A model generated the notes under the pieces. It had not been told where the DNA came from, searched no databases, and saw only the letters and a program-made list of their open reading frames with translations. From the NCBI RefSeq assembly GCF_007565055.1, contig NC_044561.1, positions 30,769,483 to 30,833,482 on the forward strand: DNA of 64,000 bases, written 5' to 3'. Positions 23,351 to 34,442 of the stretch are shown in pieces; position 1 is the first letter of the stretch; every line of letters starts with the position of its first letter. This DNA comes from Rhinopithecus roxellana (lineage: Eukaryota; Chordata; Mammalia; Primates; Cercopithecidae). Position numbers and translations under genes: made by a program.

Positions 23351-24189
23351 GTGGGGCTCAGTTTGTTCGTAGGGCTGATTGATAGGATAACAGTAAAAGA
23401 AACGTTTTCTGCGTATCCTTTGGACTGTTTAGAATTTTGAGCCATGTGATTGTTTTATATTCTCAAAGTCAATAAAATTGAAATTGTAAGAAAGATAGCC
23501 TAAGTAATAAATGTGTGGAAATGAATAGAGAATTGTTTTTTTTAATGGACCTAAGTATACATAAAATACAGTATAGGATAAATGCGGCATTATATGTCAA
23601 CAAGCCAGTCAAGAAAAGTGGCTGGAAAAATATAAGCCAGAACCCTGTATCAGTGATCTCACTGAGTTTATTTGATAAGGATTGGAAAATTTTAATGCTA
23701 AAAAATAAAACCCTATAAGGAATATAATAAAATAGTTATCAAATATGCTTATAATATGGGGAGTAAATAAAACTAAAAATACAGGAAAACCTAAACATAG
23801 GGGAAAAGACTAACCAGTCGATTACATCAAAATAGGTATATGTACAGTGAAATAAAATTCAAAGCAAACAAAAAAACCTGCAAAACATTTAACAGACAAA
23901 ATATTAATGTTTATTCAGCAAGCATTTATTGAGCAGCTACTAAGTGCTAGAAAATGGGAAATAGAGATCTACATTAATGGTACTATTTTTACCCTGATGG
24001 AGATCTTACAAATAACAATAATACAAATATTGTAATAGAAAAATATTTGCAAAAGACAAAAACAGGAAATTTACAGGAAGGTCAATAAATACTGTATGTT
24101 TTAAATATTTAACTTTAATAAAATCAGAATAAATATAAAAAATCTAATACCAGATTATTAGAGATGGATACATTAAGCATTGATCAAGA
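23351..24189. other. AT-rich DNA, possibly more old L1
   Basis: No gene. A segment near 23917-24010 ('attcagcaagcatttattgagcagctactaagtgctag') is an old repeat 3' end of MIR/L2 type. Confidence 0.4.
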
Positions 24190-24470
24190 ATGGAAAGAAA
24201 TGGATACTTTAATGTGTTGTGTTGGGGGCTATATAATGATACAGTCTTTTTGTAGGGAAATAACACTGCACATCAAGAATTAAAGTGTGCATGAATTTTG
24301 CTGGAACAATTTCACACCTACGATTTTATACCAAGATGAAAAATGATCAAGTGAATACAAAGGTACATGAGTAGGGATGTTCATTGCTGCATTGTTTACA
24401 TAGTGAAAAACCAAAACCATGCCTCCATGTGTAATACTAAAGATAAAACGAAGCAAAGTAAAAGGAAATT
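24190..24470 (+). mobile_element. Old L1 ORF2 3' fragment (tentative)
   Basis: 'ggaacaatttcacacctacgattttata', 'aggtacatgagtagggatgttcattgctgcattgttta' and 'aaaaccaaaaccatg' align in order with the L1 ORF2 C-terminal region. Divergence is high. Confidence 0.55.
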
Positions 24471-24789
24471 CCCTGAAGTTATTAAAAGGAAGATGAATTA
24501 GTTATATTCATTAACTGAGAAAGATATCCATGTCATTATTAGGAAAAACTAGTTTCAAATCTGAGTAGTATCCATGGGGAAATCTTTGCCCATTTTATGT
24601 GAAATAAGTAATTCAAATCTACAAAACAAACAGGTTCAATGAGTAATCCAGGCCCCTGTCTCCCAGCCTGTAACAGGCAGGCACAGAGTCAATCAGAGTA
24701 AGCCTGTGGACCAAAGAGAATCCTAAACCTCATGATGCTCCAAATTGGGGGTGTTGACCACTCCCTGCCCTTCTGAGAAATCAAGAGTC

Positions 24790-24900
24790 TGTGAAGCATT
24801 TGGTGCATTTTGTTAACTTAAATGTAAACTTTCTCCATGACTCAGCAATTCCATTCCTGACATATGTCCCAAAGAAAGGGAACATTAAAAAAAAAAAAAA
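24790..24900 (+). mobile_element. Old L1 fragment, left of an AluY
   Basis: 'ctccatgactcagcaattccattcctgacatatgtcccaaagaaa' is the L1 ORF2 C-terminal text. The A-run at its end was the AluY landing site. Confidence 0.6.
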
Positions 24901-25182
24901 CGTGGCCTGTAATCCCAGCACTCTGGGAGGCCAAGGCAGGTGGATCATGAGGTCAGGAGATCGAGACCATCCTGGCTAACATGGTGAAACCCTGTCTCTA
25001 CTACAAATACAAAAATTAGCCGGGTGTGGTGGCGGGTGCCTGTAGTCCTAGCTACTCAGGAGGCTGAGGCAGGAGAATGGCGTGAACCCGGGAGGCGGAG
25101 CTTACAGTGAGTCGAGATCACACCACTGCACTCCAGCCTGGGCAACAGACCAAGACTCTGTCTCAAAAAAAAAAGAAAAAAT
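24901..25182 (+). mobile_element. AluY-like, slightly 5' truncated, inserted in an old L1
   Basis: Starts within the left arm (GGCCTGTAATCCCAGC), retains both arms and the GGCGTGAACCCGGGAGG segment, and ends in A10. L1-derived DNA resumes on the right. Confidence 0.93.
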
Positions 25183-25380
25183 GTGTTGCAGTGTTGTATA
25201 TGGGACAGTCAGTTGGCAGTACCCAAATGCCCATCACTAAGGAATGGGTAGAGGATGGAACCAGGGCACAATAGGCAGTGTTTAGAAAAAATAGGTTAGG
25301 TGCACATGTAAGAACAGGGAGAGTGCTGAACAAAAAAAAAAAAAAAAAAAAAGAATCGGAAGGATATCTGTAAAACAACA
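25183..25380 (+). mobile_element. Old L1 fragment, right of an AluY
   Basis: 'cagtacccaaatgcccatcactaaggaatgggtaga' matches the conserved L1 ORF2 C-terminal stretch on 'small number of conspecific copies'. A 20-A tract at 25331-25351 closes the block. Confidence 0.55.
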
Positions 25381-25739
25381 AAATTTATGTAAGTTTAAAA
25401 GTGCATGCAACAACTATAGACATTTAAAGATATGCATTAAATCCACTGAATGCTCACCAGCTTGGGGTGAGGAAGAGAGTAATGGGAGCGGAAAATACAA
25501 CGGCATACACTTACATATTTATAAAGAGGGATATTGCATGGGCTAATGATGATAGTAGGCCATGAATGGAAGTTATATAATTAACTCCCTGTTCCTGGAA
25601 AATAAAAAACAGGAAGGAAGAAAGGTGGGATGGAAGAGAGGAAGAAATGCAGTGTGGGAGAGAAGGAGGTTTTAGGAAAGGAGAAAGAAAGGGAAAAAGG
25701 AAGGAGCATGTTGCAGGGAAGTATAAAGTTGCAAAGAAG

Positions 25740-25990
25740 CACAGATAAGTATGATTCCATTTATATAAAATTTTGTGTATATGTGTGTGAAAAGGGTGTG
25801 TGTGTATACGTGTGTGCATGTGTGTACATAAAAGAGATGTCTTAAAGAATATTCATTAAAATGAGCATTTTAATACTCACCAATATCACCCCTGGGAGTG
25901 AGATTTTAGATGGGTTTTACTTTTCTTAATACTTCTTTTGTATTGCTTGGCTATTCCAGATGGAAATGTGTTATATTTAAAAACTGAGGT
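25740..25990 (+). mobile_element. Old L1 3' UTR fragment with (TG)n
   Basis: 'gattccatttatataaaatt', a TG-rich run (25772-25828), then 'cacccctgggagtgagattttagatgggttttacttttctt' follow the order of L1M 3' ends. The family is not assigned. Confidence 0.5.
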
Positions 25991-26789
25991 TGAGGGGGTG
26001 GTATAATTTTGGGTTGTGGGTGGAAATAAATCACCCAGGAATAGCAGATCCTCTCTCTTGCTCTCCTGACATGACTTTCATATAAACATTGTCTCTAATT
26101 GTTTTTACTCACCCTCAAATGTGTCAAATGTAAAGCGGGCATGGCAGAAGCAACAGTGATTTAGTTACAAAATATTGAAATATACTATGAAGATGGATAG
26201 GAAATCCATAAGATGCTTCTTCTGCAATTAAAAACAATATCTAATCATCAGAAACAAGTTTCCTGGCTTGAAATCAAGTGATAAAATGATGCTGAGCCAC
26301 AAGAGATTCTTGCCCTAATTCCCCTAAAGCTGCTTGTTCTCCTGTTTGCTTTAATTGAATTGCTTCTGTTGCGATTGTTGCAGGCAAGGATACCCTAGCA
26401 AAGTCTCTGCTACTTCAGGCAGGTTTACCCTAGCAAAGTGAAGTGAAGTCTTAGGTAGCCTCTGGGGTACTTGATGGCTTTAATAATTCAAGTGATGGCA
26501 CCCACTTTCTTTTCAGAATATATATGCCTTCCTAAACTGCCTCATGCACTGAATTTTTCTATTTTACCATGTTTGTAAATATTCCAATAATGTTATTACA
26601 AAATAATGGATTATGTCCAAGATGGATAAATTTAGCTTAAATCCAAAATGTATAAATCATAGTGGTTCCTTGTAATGTCATGGACATGGTTGAAAAGAGT
26701 GATGTGGTTCAAAATAATAGTCCCCACAAGTACATTTCAGGAAATTCCAACTAACACTTACTAATTTCAAAGTAAGTAGATGCTAGCTG
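25991..26789. other. Unique-looking DNA
   Basis: Contains a short imperfect local repeat, 'ggcaaggataccctagcaaagt' / 'ggcaggtttaccctagcaaagt' (about 26383-26440). No gene seen. Confidence 0.45.
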
Positions 26790-26990
26790 GCATCCAATTA
26801 GCTACAGTATTTACATATTCTATCTCAATGAATCCTCCTAATTAAGAGGTAGTATCTATTTATGAGATAGGTGTAATTAGCCACGTTTACAGATGAGTAA
26901 ATTTAAAGTCACAGAAGTTAAATAACTTGACCAAGACCACAAAGCTAATAAATAAGTGCCCAAATTACAGTTCAGATTTAATTATTTCAT
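26790..26990 (-). mobile_element. MIR SINE, minus strand
   Basis: Antisense MIR text: 'ctatctcaatgaatcctcctaatt', 'gaggtagtatctatttatgag', 'tttacagatgagtaaatttaaagtcacag', 'taacttgaccaagaccacaaagctaataa'. Confidence 0.8.
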
Positions 26991-28829
26991 AGTATTTAGT
27001 GTTCCAAGAAGAAAATCAAGGCATGAGGGGTTTTTCTCTTTGTACTTGTATTTTGCAGGTCCCAGTCATATAAGTAATTAGCTTTCACCAATCACACTAC
27101 CTACATTTTGTCTGCTAGATACCTCCAGCAAAAGTTGTTCTACTGAAGATGTAACTTTTTATAAGGTCACATCTTTAAAACGATATCATTACATAGTAAA
27201 TTAGTGGAATTTTTGAAGCCTAGCTAATTTTGTTCAGCCATTGAATCCCTAAGTTGTTTGGGAGAGAAGACATTGAGTAGATGCCTTTGGGTTCATACTA
27301 TATATTTATAGCCATAAAGCTTCCCCTTATATAGTTTATTACTTACTCTTCAATTGATCTAAAGTCCACTTTTTGTGGGTGGTAAAGATAATTATGTCAG
27401 AAATGACACATTAACTTTAGTTGGGATCACACACACACACACACACCATAAAATGGCAAAACAAAATTATTGTTTTATTATACTGTCTTAATTATAATAA
27501 TAGAAATAAACTCGAATGTCAGTGAAAATCATAAGCCCCCTTACACACATAAGCCTCCAAAACACATGCACACACACACACACACATGCACTCACTGACC
27601 TCCACAATATTTTATTCATGGCAAAGAAGAAATGGTTTTTCTGTCTGACTTATCACAGACATTTCATGCAGAGTCAAAGAAATGTGACATATTTTTCTGA
27701 GGATAAAGTACAAAAATGGTTGTCGCTTTGGGGATTAAAAGCAAATATGTCACTTTTGTAAAAGCAATTCTCAATGAATTAGAAAAACAGAACATTTCTG
27801 CTTCTTTTCAGATACTCATCCTTAAGCTGAGCTTGCCCTGTGCTCAGCTAGGTGGCCTATCTGTGAGATCACCATGTAGTCGCACCAAATAGGAAGACTT
27901 ATTTTCTTGGGGGCCATTATCTCACAATTCTAAATAGAATACTTCAAGGAAGAGGACCTTAAAATATTTTCCCAAATCATTTTCAATTAGTATAATTCCC
28001 TTTTTTTGAAAAGCCCTCTGGTTAAATAATGTAAAGAATGAGAGTGTTAGAGAAATAACTCAGGAAAGACCAGGGGCCAATGATCTCTTAGAAGTGGTCA
28101 AGCCAGCAAGTGCTTCATTGAAGTTGGGACTCTGGGTCAAGGATTTACATCTGTGAGGTCGTATCTGTTTCAGAACAACTGATTCACCCACCAGCAACTG
28201 ACCTGAAAAACTAGAGATTAATTTTCGTCACATTTTTATTGGAGTGGGGAGCACAGAGCAATGGTCAATAGATTGCATTCTTGATAGGGCATGTGTAGAG
28301 TAAAACTCTATTAAAACATGGTTGGTTGTTAGATGGATTTGTTCTATCCTAAGTCAGATAATTTCCTTTGAAGCTTTAGTACCCAGAGAAACATTCTGAT
28401 AAGAGTCAGCATATGAAGCAGACATTAGTCTTGTCCATCAAACATCTTTCATGAAGGAGTCCCAGCATACACACAAAACAACAAACTGCTCTTAGGAAGC
28501 ACTGAGTCACCACAAGGAACTGGGTTAGAATCTTGCTTTACATATTTCCCCGAAACCACTTATGTTAAATCTTAATTTTGTTTTGCAAAATTTGGCACAA
28601 TGAGAAAACAACACATCAGTTTTATCCTGTGCTTTGGTTCTAGCGTGGTGGCAGTATAGCATCACCGTGGTTTTCTCTCTCATCTTACTGACATTAAGAG
28701 CATATAACGCAAAACACATAACACAAATTTATGTGCTTAGAGATCTGTGCTTTCACTCAGCTGGGACAAAACACGTATACTAAATTGAGAAGACAGGAGG
28801 TAGGAGAACTGCATTCTAGGTTCTGTATT
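26991..28829. other. Unique-looking DNA with two short (CA)n runs
   Basis: (CA)10 at about 27428-27447 and (CA)n at about 27562-27586. The rest shows no gene or recognised repeat. Confidence 0.5.
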
Positions 28830-28990
28830 AAGTTTTTTACCCACAACCACATTTAACCCTCACAGTGTCCCTATGATTCAGATAGGTTTATTATTCTTAC
28901 TGATGAAGAAGCTGAAGGACATTAGATAATCTGCCGCAGCTCCCACAGCTTGCATATATCACTGATCCAAATTCTTCGTTCTGCATCATG
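28830..28990 (-). mobile_element. MIR SINE, minus strand
   Basis: 'acatttaaccctcacagtgtccctatgattcagataggtttattattc' and 'gatgaagaagctgaaggacattagataatctgccgcagctcccacag' are MIR antisense core and 3' part. Confidence 0.75.
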
Positions 28991-29019
28991 GTGAAGGGCT
29001 CCACCCTTTAGCTCTCTAA

Positions 29020-29530
29020 ACCTAAATCAGAGGTGTCATCCTTGACTCTTCCCTCACTTTGACCCACCAGCACTCAATTAGTCTCCAGGTTCTGCGGATT
29101 CACTTTTCTTTCTTTCTTTTTTTTTTCTTTCTGTTCATTCTGCCACCAGGACTACTGCTACTGAAACAACCTCTAGTCTGACTGTCACCTGCATTAACTT
29201 TCCAAAATGAGGATCAGATTGTATTATCCCTCTACTTAAAGTCCTTCAGTGTGTTGCCATTGGCCTTAGAACGAGGTACAAACTTCTTGATATGGTTTTC
29301 AGTATCACCAGACATTTGTTCCCTGCTTCCCACGTCACCTATGTCCCTAAACACTCTACGCTCCAAACGCAATTAGACCTTTTTCAATTTTTCAAATGCT
29401 TTCTTGACTTGGGCCTTTTCAGTGCTATTATCCATACCCCAAACCCTATCCAATTACCTTTTCCCTCTGTCCACACATCCTTCTAGTCCTGGGAAAAATT
29501 TCACATCCTTGGAAAGCCTTCATGGTTTTC
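29020..29530 (-). mobile_element. L2-type LINE fragment, minus strand
   Basis: L2 antisense text runs in order: 'catccttgactcttccctcac', 'actcaattagtctccaggttctg', 'aatgaggatcagattgtattatccctctacttaaagtccttcag', 'cttagaacgaggtacaaacttcttgatatgg' and 'ctttcttgacttgggccttttcagtgc'. A (TTTC)n stretch at about 29105-29125 interrupts it. Confidence 0.75.
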
Positions 29531-29536
29531 ATATAG

Positions 29537-29735
29537 CAGTGGTTCTGAAATTGCAGTCTCTTGACTAATAGCCTCAGCAATGCCTGGGACCTCATTAATA
29601 ATTAATATAAATTCTAGAGCCCCATCCCTAACCCATTGAATCAGGATCTCTAGGGTGGCAACTAAAATGTATGTTTTAGCAAGCACTTCAGGTAGTTCTG
29701 GTGCTGGTTGAAGTTTGACCCACTTCCCAATGGTG
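29537..29735 (+). mobile_element. hAT-Charlie type MER fragment
   Basis: Begins CAGTGGTTCTGAAATTG and contains 'agccccatccctaacccattgaatcaggatctctagggtgg' and 'ttttagcaagcacttcaggtagttctggtgctgg', in the order of the MER1-group elements. The family member is not resolved. Confidence 0.65.
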
Positions 29736-29754
29736 GGTCATTGGTGAATCCCAA

Positions 29755-29905
29755 TCCTCATGAGAGTCACCAAGTACTGACACCTCAAGCTCATCTCCAG
29801 AGATTTTGAGTTACTTGGTCTAGAGTGGGGCCTGAAAATTTGATTATTGTTACTTTTGTTTTTAAGTTTCCCAGTATGACTCTAATGTACAGTTAGGGGT
29901 GAGAT
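29755..29905 (+). mobile_element. Second hAT-Charlie type MER fragment
   Basis: 'ctccagagattttgagttacttggtctagagtggggcctgaaaatttg' and 'ttcccagtatgactctaatgtacagttagggg' match the interior and right end of a MER1-group element. Confidence 0.5.
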
Positions 29906-30624
29906 CTTCTTCCTTAGGCTAATTTAGGACCAGTCTTGTACTTCCCTTTCTTGATACTTGACCCCTTTATTTTCTTCTTTTATTGTCTGACATCCCCTCG
30001 GTAGACAGAGTTTATGAGGGAAAGGACTGTATCCGGCCAGCTCAAGCACAGTCCTGGAACAATAATTCAGATGTACTAGTCACTCAATTAAAATGTATTG
30101 AAAAAAAATGAACGTTGAATTGATATCTACTTAAGATCCCTGGCAAAAGATACTGGCTAAAGTGACCTCCACCTCCCCTGCAAAAAATTTCCTGTTGAAA
30201 AATCCACATTTGCTTGTTTGGGTCATCACTAAATTACTAACAACCTCTTCTAAACTTTAGACTCATTCACTTTTATCAATGGGGAGTTAAAATATTAAAA
30301 ATATCATCCTCTTTGTCGCTATTAATAAATACCAACCACTCGTTCCACACTGGAAACTACATGGAGTTCCTGTCTCCATTTTTCTCCTCTCATTTTAATT
30401 GGGGTGCTGCAGAGATGTGTAGATTTAAATTTCAATTCCATCAATAAAAGTTGAGCAATATTCCTCCATGAACACTATTTTCTACAAATCTTTTCTTGGT
30501 ATATCTTAACTTTATAGCTATTCAAATTATATGTGATTACATGAGAATGTTTCGCTGATACAAACTCAATATTCACCTTATGCAATCCAAGTATTTGACC
30601 AAGTATGTTAAGTATGGAGTGCAG
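29906..30624. other. Unique-looking DNA
   Basis: No gene or clear repeat. Confidence 0.5.
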
Positions 30625-30824
30625 TGGCGCGATCTCCGCTCACTGCAAGCTCAACCTCCTGAGTAGTTGGGATTACAGTGCATGCCAGCTAATTTTTGTA
30701 TTTTTAGTAGAGATGGGGTTTCACCGTGTTGGTCAGGCTGGTCTCAAACTCCTGACCTCGTGATCTGCTGACCTCGACCTCCCAAGGTGCTGGGATTATA
30801 GGCTTGAGCCACCACACCCGGCCG
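30625..30824 (-). mobile_element. Alu fragment with two internal deletions and no A-tail, minus strand
   Basis: Runs from TGGAGTGCAGTGGCG to CACACCCGGCC. The poly-T end and the GAGACGGAGTCT segment are absent, so the Alu lacks its 3' end, which ordinary retrotransposition does not produce. It lacks about 36 bases after GCAAGCTC and about 10 before AGCTAATTT. Both gaps are shared with the Alu at 31861-32113. Confidence 0.92.
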
Positions 30825-30871
30825 TTTCTTATGAAGGTAAGTGATAAAGTAAAGAAAAAAAGGTAAATAAT

Positions 30872-31258
30872 TGATATGGTTTGGCAGTGTCCCTACTCAA
30901 AATCTCATCTTGAATTGCAATACCCAGAATCCTCATAATCCCATGTGTGGAGGGAGGGACCTCACGGGAGGTAATTGAATCATTAAGGTAATTTCCCCTA
31001 TGCTATATTCATGATAGTGAGGGAGTTCTCACAAGATCTGGTGGTTTTATAAGTGTTTGGTAGTTCCTTCTACATTCGTTCTCCTTCCTGCCACCTTGTA
31101 AAGAAGGTGCGTTGCTTCGCCTTCACCTTCCACCATGATTGTAGGTTTCCTGAGGCCTCTCTAGCCATGCTGAACCTTGAGTCTATTAAACCTCTTTGCT
31201 TTATAAATTACCCAGTCTCGGGCAGTTCTTTATAGCAGTATGAAAACGGACTAATACA
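30872..31258 (+). mobile_element. MST-type MaLR solo LTR
   Basis: TGATATGGTTTGGCAGTGTCC...CTTTATAAATTACCCAGTCTCGG...GGACTAATACA: the complete 387-bp MST LTR. It includes 'gggagggacctcacgggaggtaattgaatcat' and 'ccaccatgattgtaggtttcctgaggcc'. No internal region is attached. Confidence 0.92.
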
Positions 31259-31860
31259 AAGTCAGTATAAAACTACTAAAGAGAGGTTTAGCACCTTCAA
31301 ATCTAAAAAGGAAGTTTGTTCCTACAGTAGTAGAAATGAAGAAGGGATGCTAAGAAGAACAGGTTTTGAGGAGAAGTTCCAAAATGCAAATTTCCTGTTG
31401 AAGAAAGAGAAAGGCAAAAAAATGACTTAGCAGACAGCAACTGATCACCATGGTAACAGGATTAAACTCCAGGGTTACTGGAAGCAAAATAACACACAGT
31501 TGGAAAGGGCTCACCATGGAGCACAGACAGGAGACCTGGCCTTTCCTGTTGTCCTTTATTCCCTTTTCCAGTTTGGAAGAAGGGAAGTTTAAGGGATGAG
31601 GGCTGGCAGGGAAATACCACCAGCAAGGTGAGTCTCCCTGGACCGTACCAGGAGTGCAGAAGCCTGTCCAGGTTGGTTGCTGCTCTTACCTCCTCAGCTG
31701 AACAACTGAGCTCCTTGGTAGCTGGAGAGAGGAAGCAGAGACAGATGCTTCTCAGTACTCTAGTACTACAAGTCTACAAGTCCAACAATCCCAAGATTCC
31801 AAGCTCCTTGACTCTTCAGTGGTTTAAATCCATCTATTGACAAAGCAACTATTGGTGAAG
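31259..31860. other. Unique-looking DNA
   Basis: About 600 bases, with no gene supported. A 70-codon frame from 31628 has no family resemblance. Confidence 0.45.
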
Positions 31861-32113
31861 TTTTTTTTTTTTTTGAGACGGAGTCTTGCTCTATCACCCA
31901 GGCTGGAGTGAAGTGGCGCGATCTCCGCTCACTGCAAGCTCAACCTCCTGAGTAGTTGGGATTACAGTGCATGCCAGCTAATTTTTGTATTTTTAGTAGA
32001 GATGGGGTTTCACCGTGTTGGTCAGGCTGGTCTCAAACTCCTGACCTCGTGATCTGCTGGACTCGACCTCCCAAGGTGCTGGGATTATAGGCTTGAGCCA
32101 CCACACCCGGCCG
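31861..32113 (-). mobile_element. Alu with two internal deletions, intact poly-T end, minus strand
   Basis: A T14 run, GAGACGGAGTCTTGC..., then the same two internal gaps seen at 30625-30824, ending CACCCGGCC. Over the ~200 shared bases only about two differences are visible by eye. This copy has the normal 3' end and is the likelier parent. Confidence 0.93.
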
Positions 32114-32382
32114 AGCTTTGGTGGATGTTTTAGCAGTAAAAGCAAAGAATCAACTAACCCCAAGATGGTATATGAGGAGCAGGACCAGCTACTTAATTCA
32201 CAGGCCCAGTGCAAAGTGAAAATGTGGATCCTCTTGTTCCAAAAATTAAGAAGTTCAAGACAGAAACAGCGGGGCATGAAACCAAGCTCCTTCCTTCGAT
32301 GTGCAAGCCCTGTGTCACTGCACAGGTCTCACATCCATAAAGCCAGCCCAGATCAGAGACCTCAACTTCGAAAAAAAGGTAG
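32114..32382. other. Unique-looking DNA
   Basis: Short spacer with nothing recognised. Confidence 0.5.
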
Positions 32383-32396
32383 ATAAAGAAACAGCA

Positions 32397-32697
32397 ATTA
32401 ATGCAGTGGCTCACGCCTGTAATCCCAACACTTTGGAAGGCTGAGGCAGGCGGATCACAAGATGAGGAGATCGAGACCAGCCTGGCCAATATGGTAAAAC
32501 CCTGTCTCTACTAAAAATACAAAAATTAGCCAGGCGTGGTAGCAGGCGCCTGTAGTCCCAGCTGCTCGGGAGGTTGAGGCAGGAGAATAGCTTGAACCCG
32601 GGAGGTGGAGGTTGCAGTGAGCTGAGATCGTCCCACTGTACTCCAGCCTGAGCCACAGAGCGAGAATCCATTTCAGAAAAAAAAAAAAAAGAACAAA
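32397..32697 (+). mobile_element. Alu (AluS-like), slightly 5' truncated, plus strand
   Basis: Starts at ATGCAGTGGCTCACGCC (head missing), contains both arms, and has an A-rich tail. A perfect 14-bp duplication, ATAAAGAAACAGCA, flanks it (32383-32396, 32698-32711). Confidence 0.94.
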
Positions 32698-32711
32698 ATA
32701 AAGAAACAGCA

Positions 32712-34425
32712 CTTCATCCTCTTCACTGACCTTCAACACATGTCTGGTTTCCTTAACCCCTGTTCCAACTGTGATATATTCTCATAATAAATCTGCATCT
32801 TGAATTTAAAGTTCTACTTTCCTAACGGTCTGAATTTGCTTAAGTTGTTGAATAATATGTTGAAGTTGTACTCATACGGTTAGCGAAAGAAAAGTAGATT
32901 GCTGGTTTTGTAAGTCAAGGGGACAAAAGTGCTTTCTGTTGATAAACCAAGAAATCAGTGGATATAAGGATATTATAATTCTCTGCAGAATAAAAAATTG
33001 AAGGGGACAGTAGGGAAGGAAGATGAATGTCTTGCCAATAGAGCTTATATTCAGGATATAAATCCACGGAGTAGCAGAAAATATTAGTTCCTTATCTTTG
33101 TATGCTAAATCCAGCATAGAAATGCGGTCTGGCTACATACAGCCTAAAAATAAAAGTTGGATTAAGTGGATGAGTAAACACTTCTTTCAGACGGGAAAGG
33201 GATGGACAAGACTTGAGAAGGTGTGTTGATTTGCTATTATTTTAAGCTGAATGAATGCAGTTTAAAGTGTCTTTGTTTAAGACAGATTTTTCCACAAAAT
33301 GCATGCAAGCCCCTGTGAATATGTTACAAATGTGCTGAGATATTGATGTCAACCCCCTCATCCCTTTGCCCCTGTGTGCTGTACACATTTTTATCACTTT
33401 CTAGATGAGCTATGGTGTATGAGAGGTTGTTATGCACCGGCTCTGACTTGTAGAGATATATAGGAATCCAAGTGGGATGATCTAGTTACTGCCTATGTTT
33501 GATAAAGTAGGCTGTGCTTCTTTGTAAAGTGTGATAAAGAAGGCAGAAGAAAACATTTTATGACTCTACCTTGGCAAAAGACAGGTAGCCATATATCAAG
33601 AAGAATTGCCCACATAGCTCCAGTAGACAAGCAGAAAACTTGGGAATACCGAAGTTGGATGTCGATTACCTAACACAGGTGAAGAAGGGAATCTAACTCT
33701 GTCACTGAACATTTATCAGTGCTCATTTTGAAATATTATTTCCAGAGTATACTGCCATGGGCCAAAATGAGTTGAAGCCTAGAGAAAACAGGGCCTTCTG
33801 TGTCCTGTGTGTTTATCTTTTCCCAGTCCTCTTGCATGTGGAATGTTCAGAAGAACTTACACTGATGAGAAGCAGACAAGAGCCCTGTTCCTTACTGCTT
33901 TGTTTTGATACAACTAATACAAAAACATATTATTATAAAAGTTTATAAAGCTTCTGTTCTCCAGAATTCCTGTTGAGAAATTTAAATTCTTGCACCCATC
34001 TATAAGTTATATGGACTCTTTATCTGTCTCCTCTCCCTCAACATCACCGCCATCATTATCATTAACAGTATCTGTTCATTGCCCCTGTATTAGTAAATGG
34101 AGCAATATAGTTTAACATTTTTTCCAATCATTAGAAATTTTAGTTGTAGCAAAGATCAATGAAAACTTAAAACTTTTCTGAAACATTATATTTATCATAT
34201 GCGTAATTAACCCAACATAGCCATTCAGTGGTGAAGAAAATGGGCCCATCTACTTAGCAAACTGCTTCTGCCTAATTTGTTGATGGCTCTTTGCACAATT
34301 TTAGTCCTTGAACCTTTTAAGGATCTCTTTTTTGGGTTTCACGTATGCAAATTTACAAACTGGTTTTAAACAGTGCTCTATGTTAATGAGGAAAATTTTA
34401 GAACTGCAGTTAGTTTTTGTTCAAA
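32712..34425. other. Unique-looking DNA
   Basis: About 1.7 kb without any recognised gene or repeat. The minus 81-codon and plus 63-codon frames are unremarkable. Confidence 0.5.
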
Positions 34426-34442
34426 AAAAGGTGGGGGGGGGG
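34424..34442 (+). repeat. A-run plus G10-11 run
   Basis: AAAAAAGGT followed by about ten G. A long G homopolymer is unstable and error-prone in assemblies. Confidence 0.85.
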
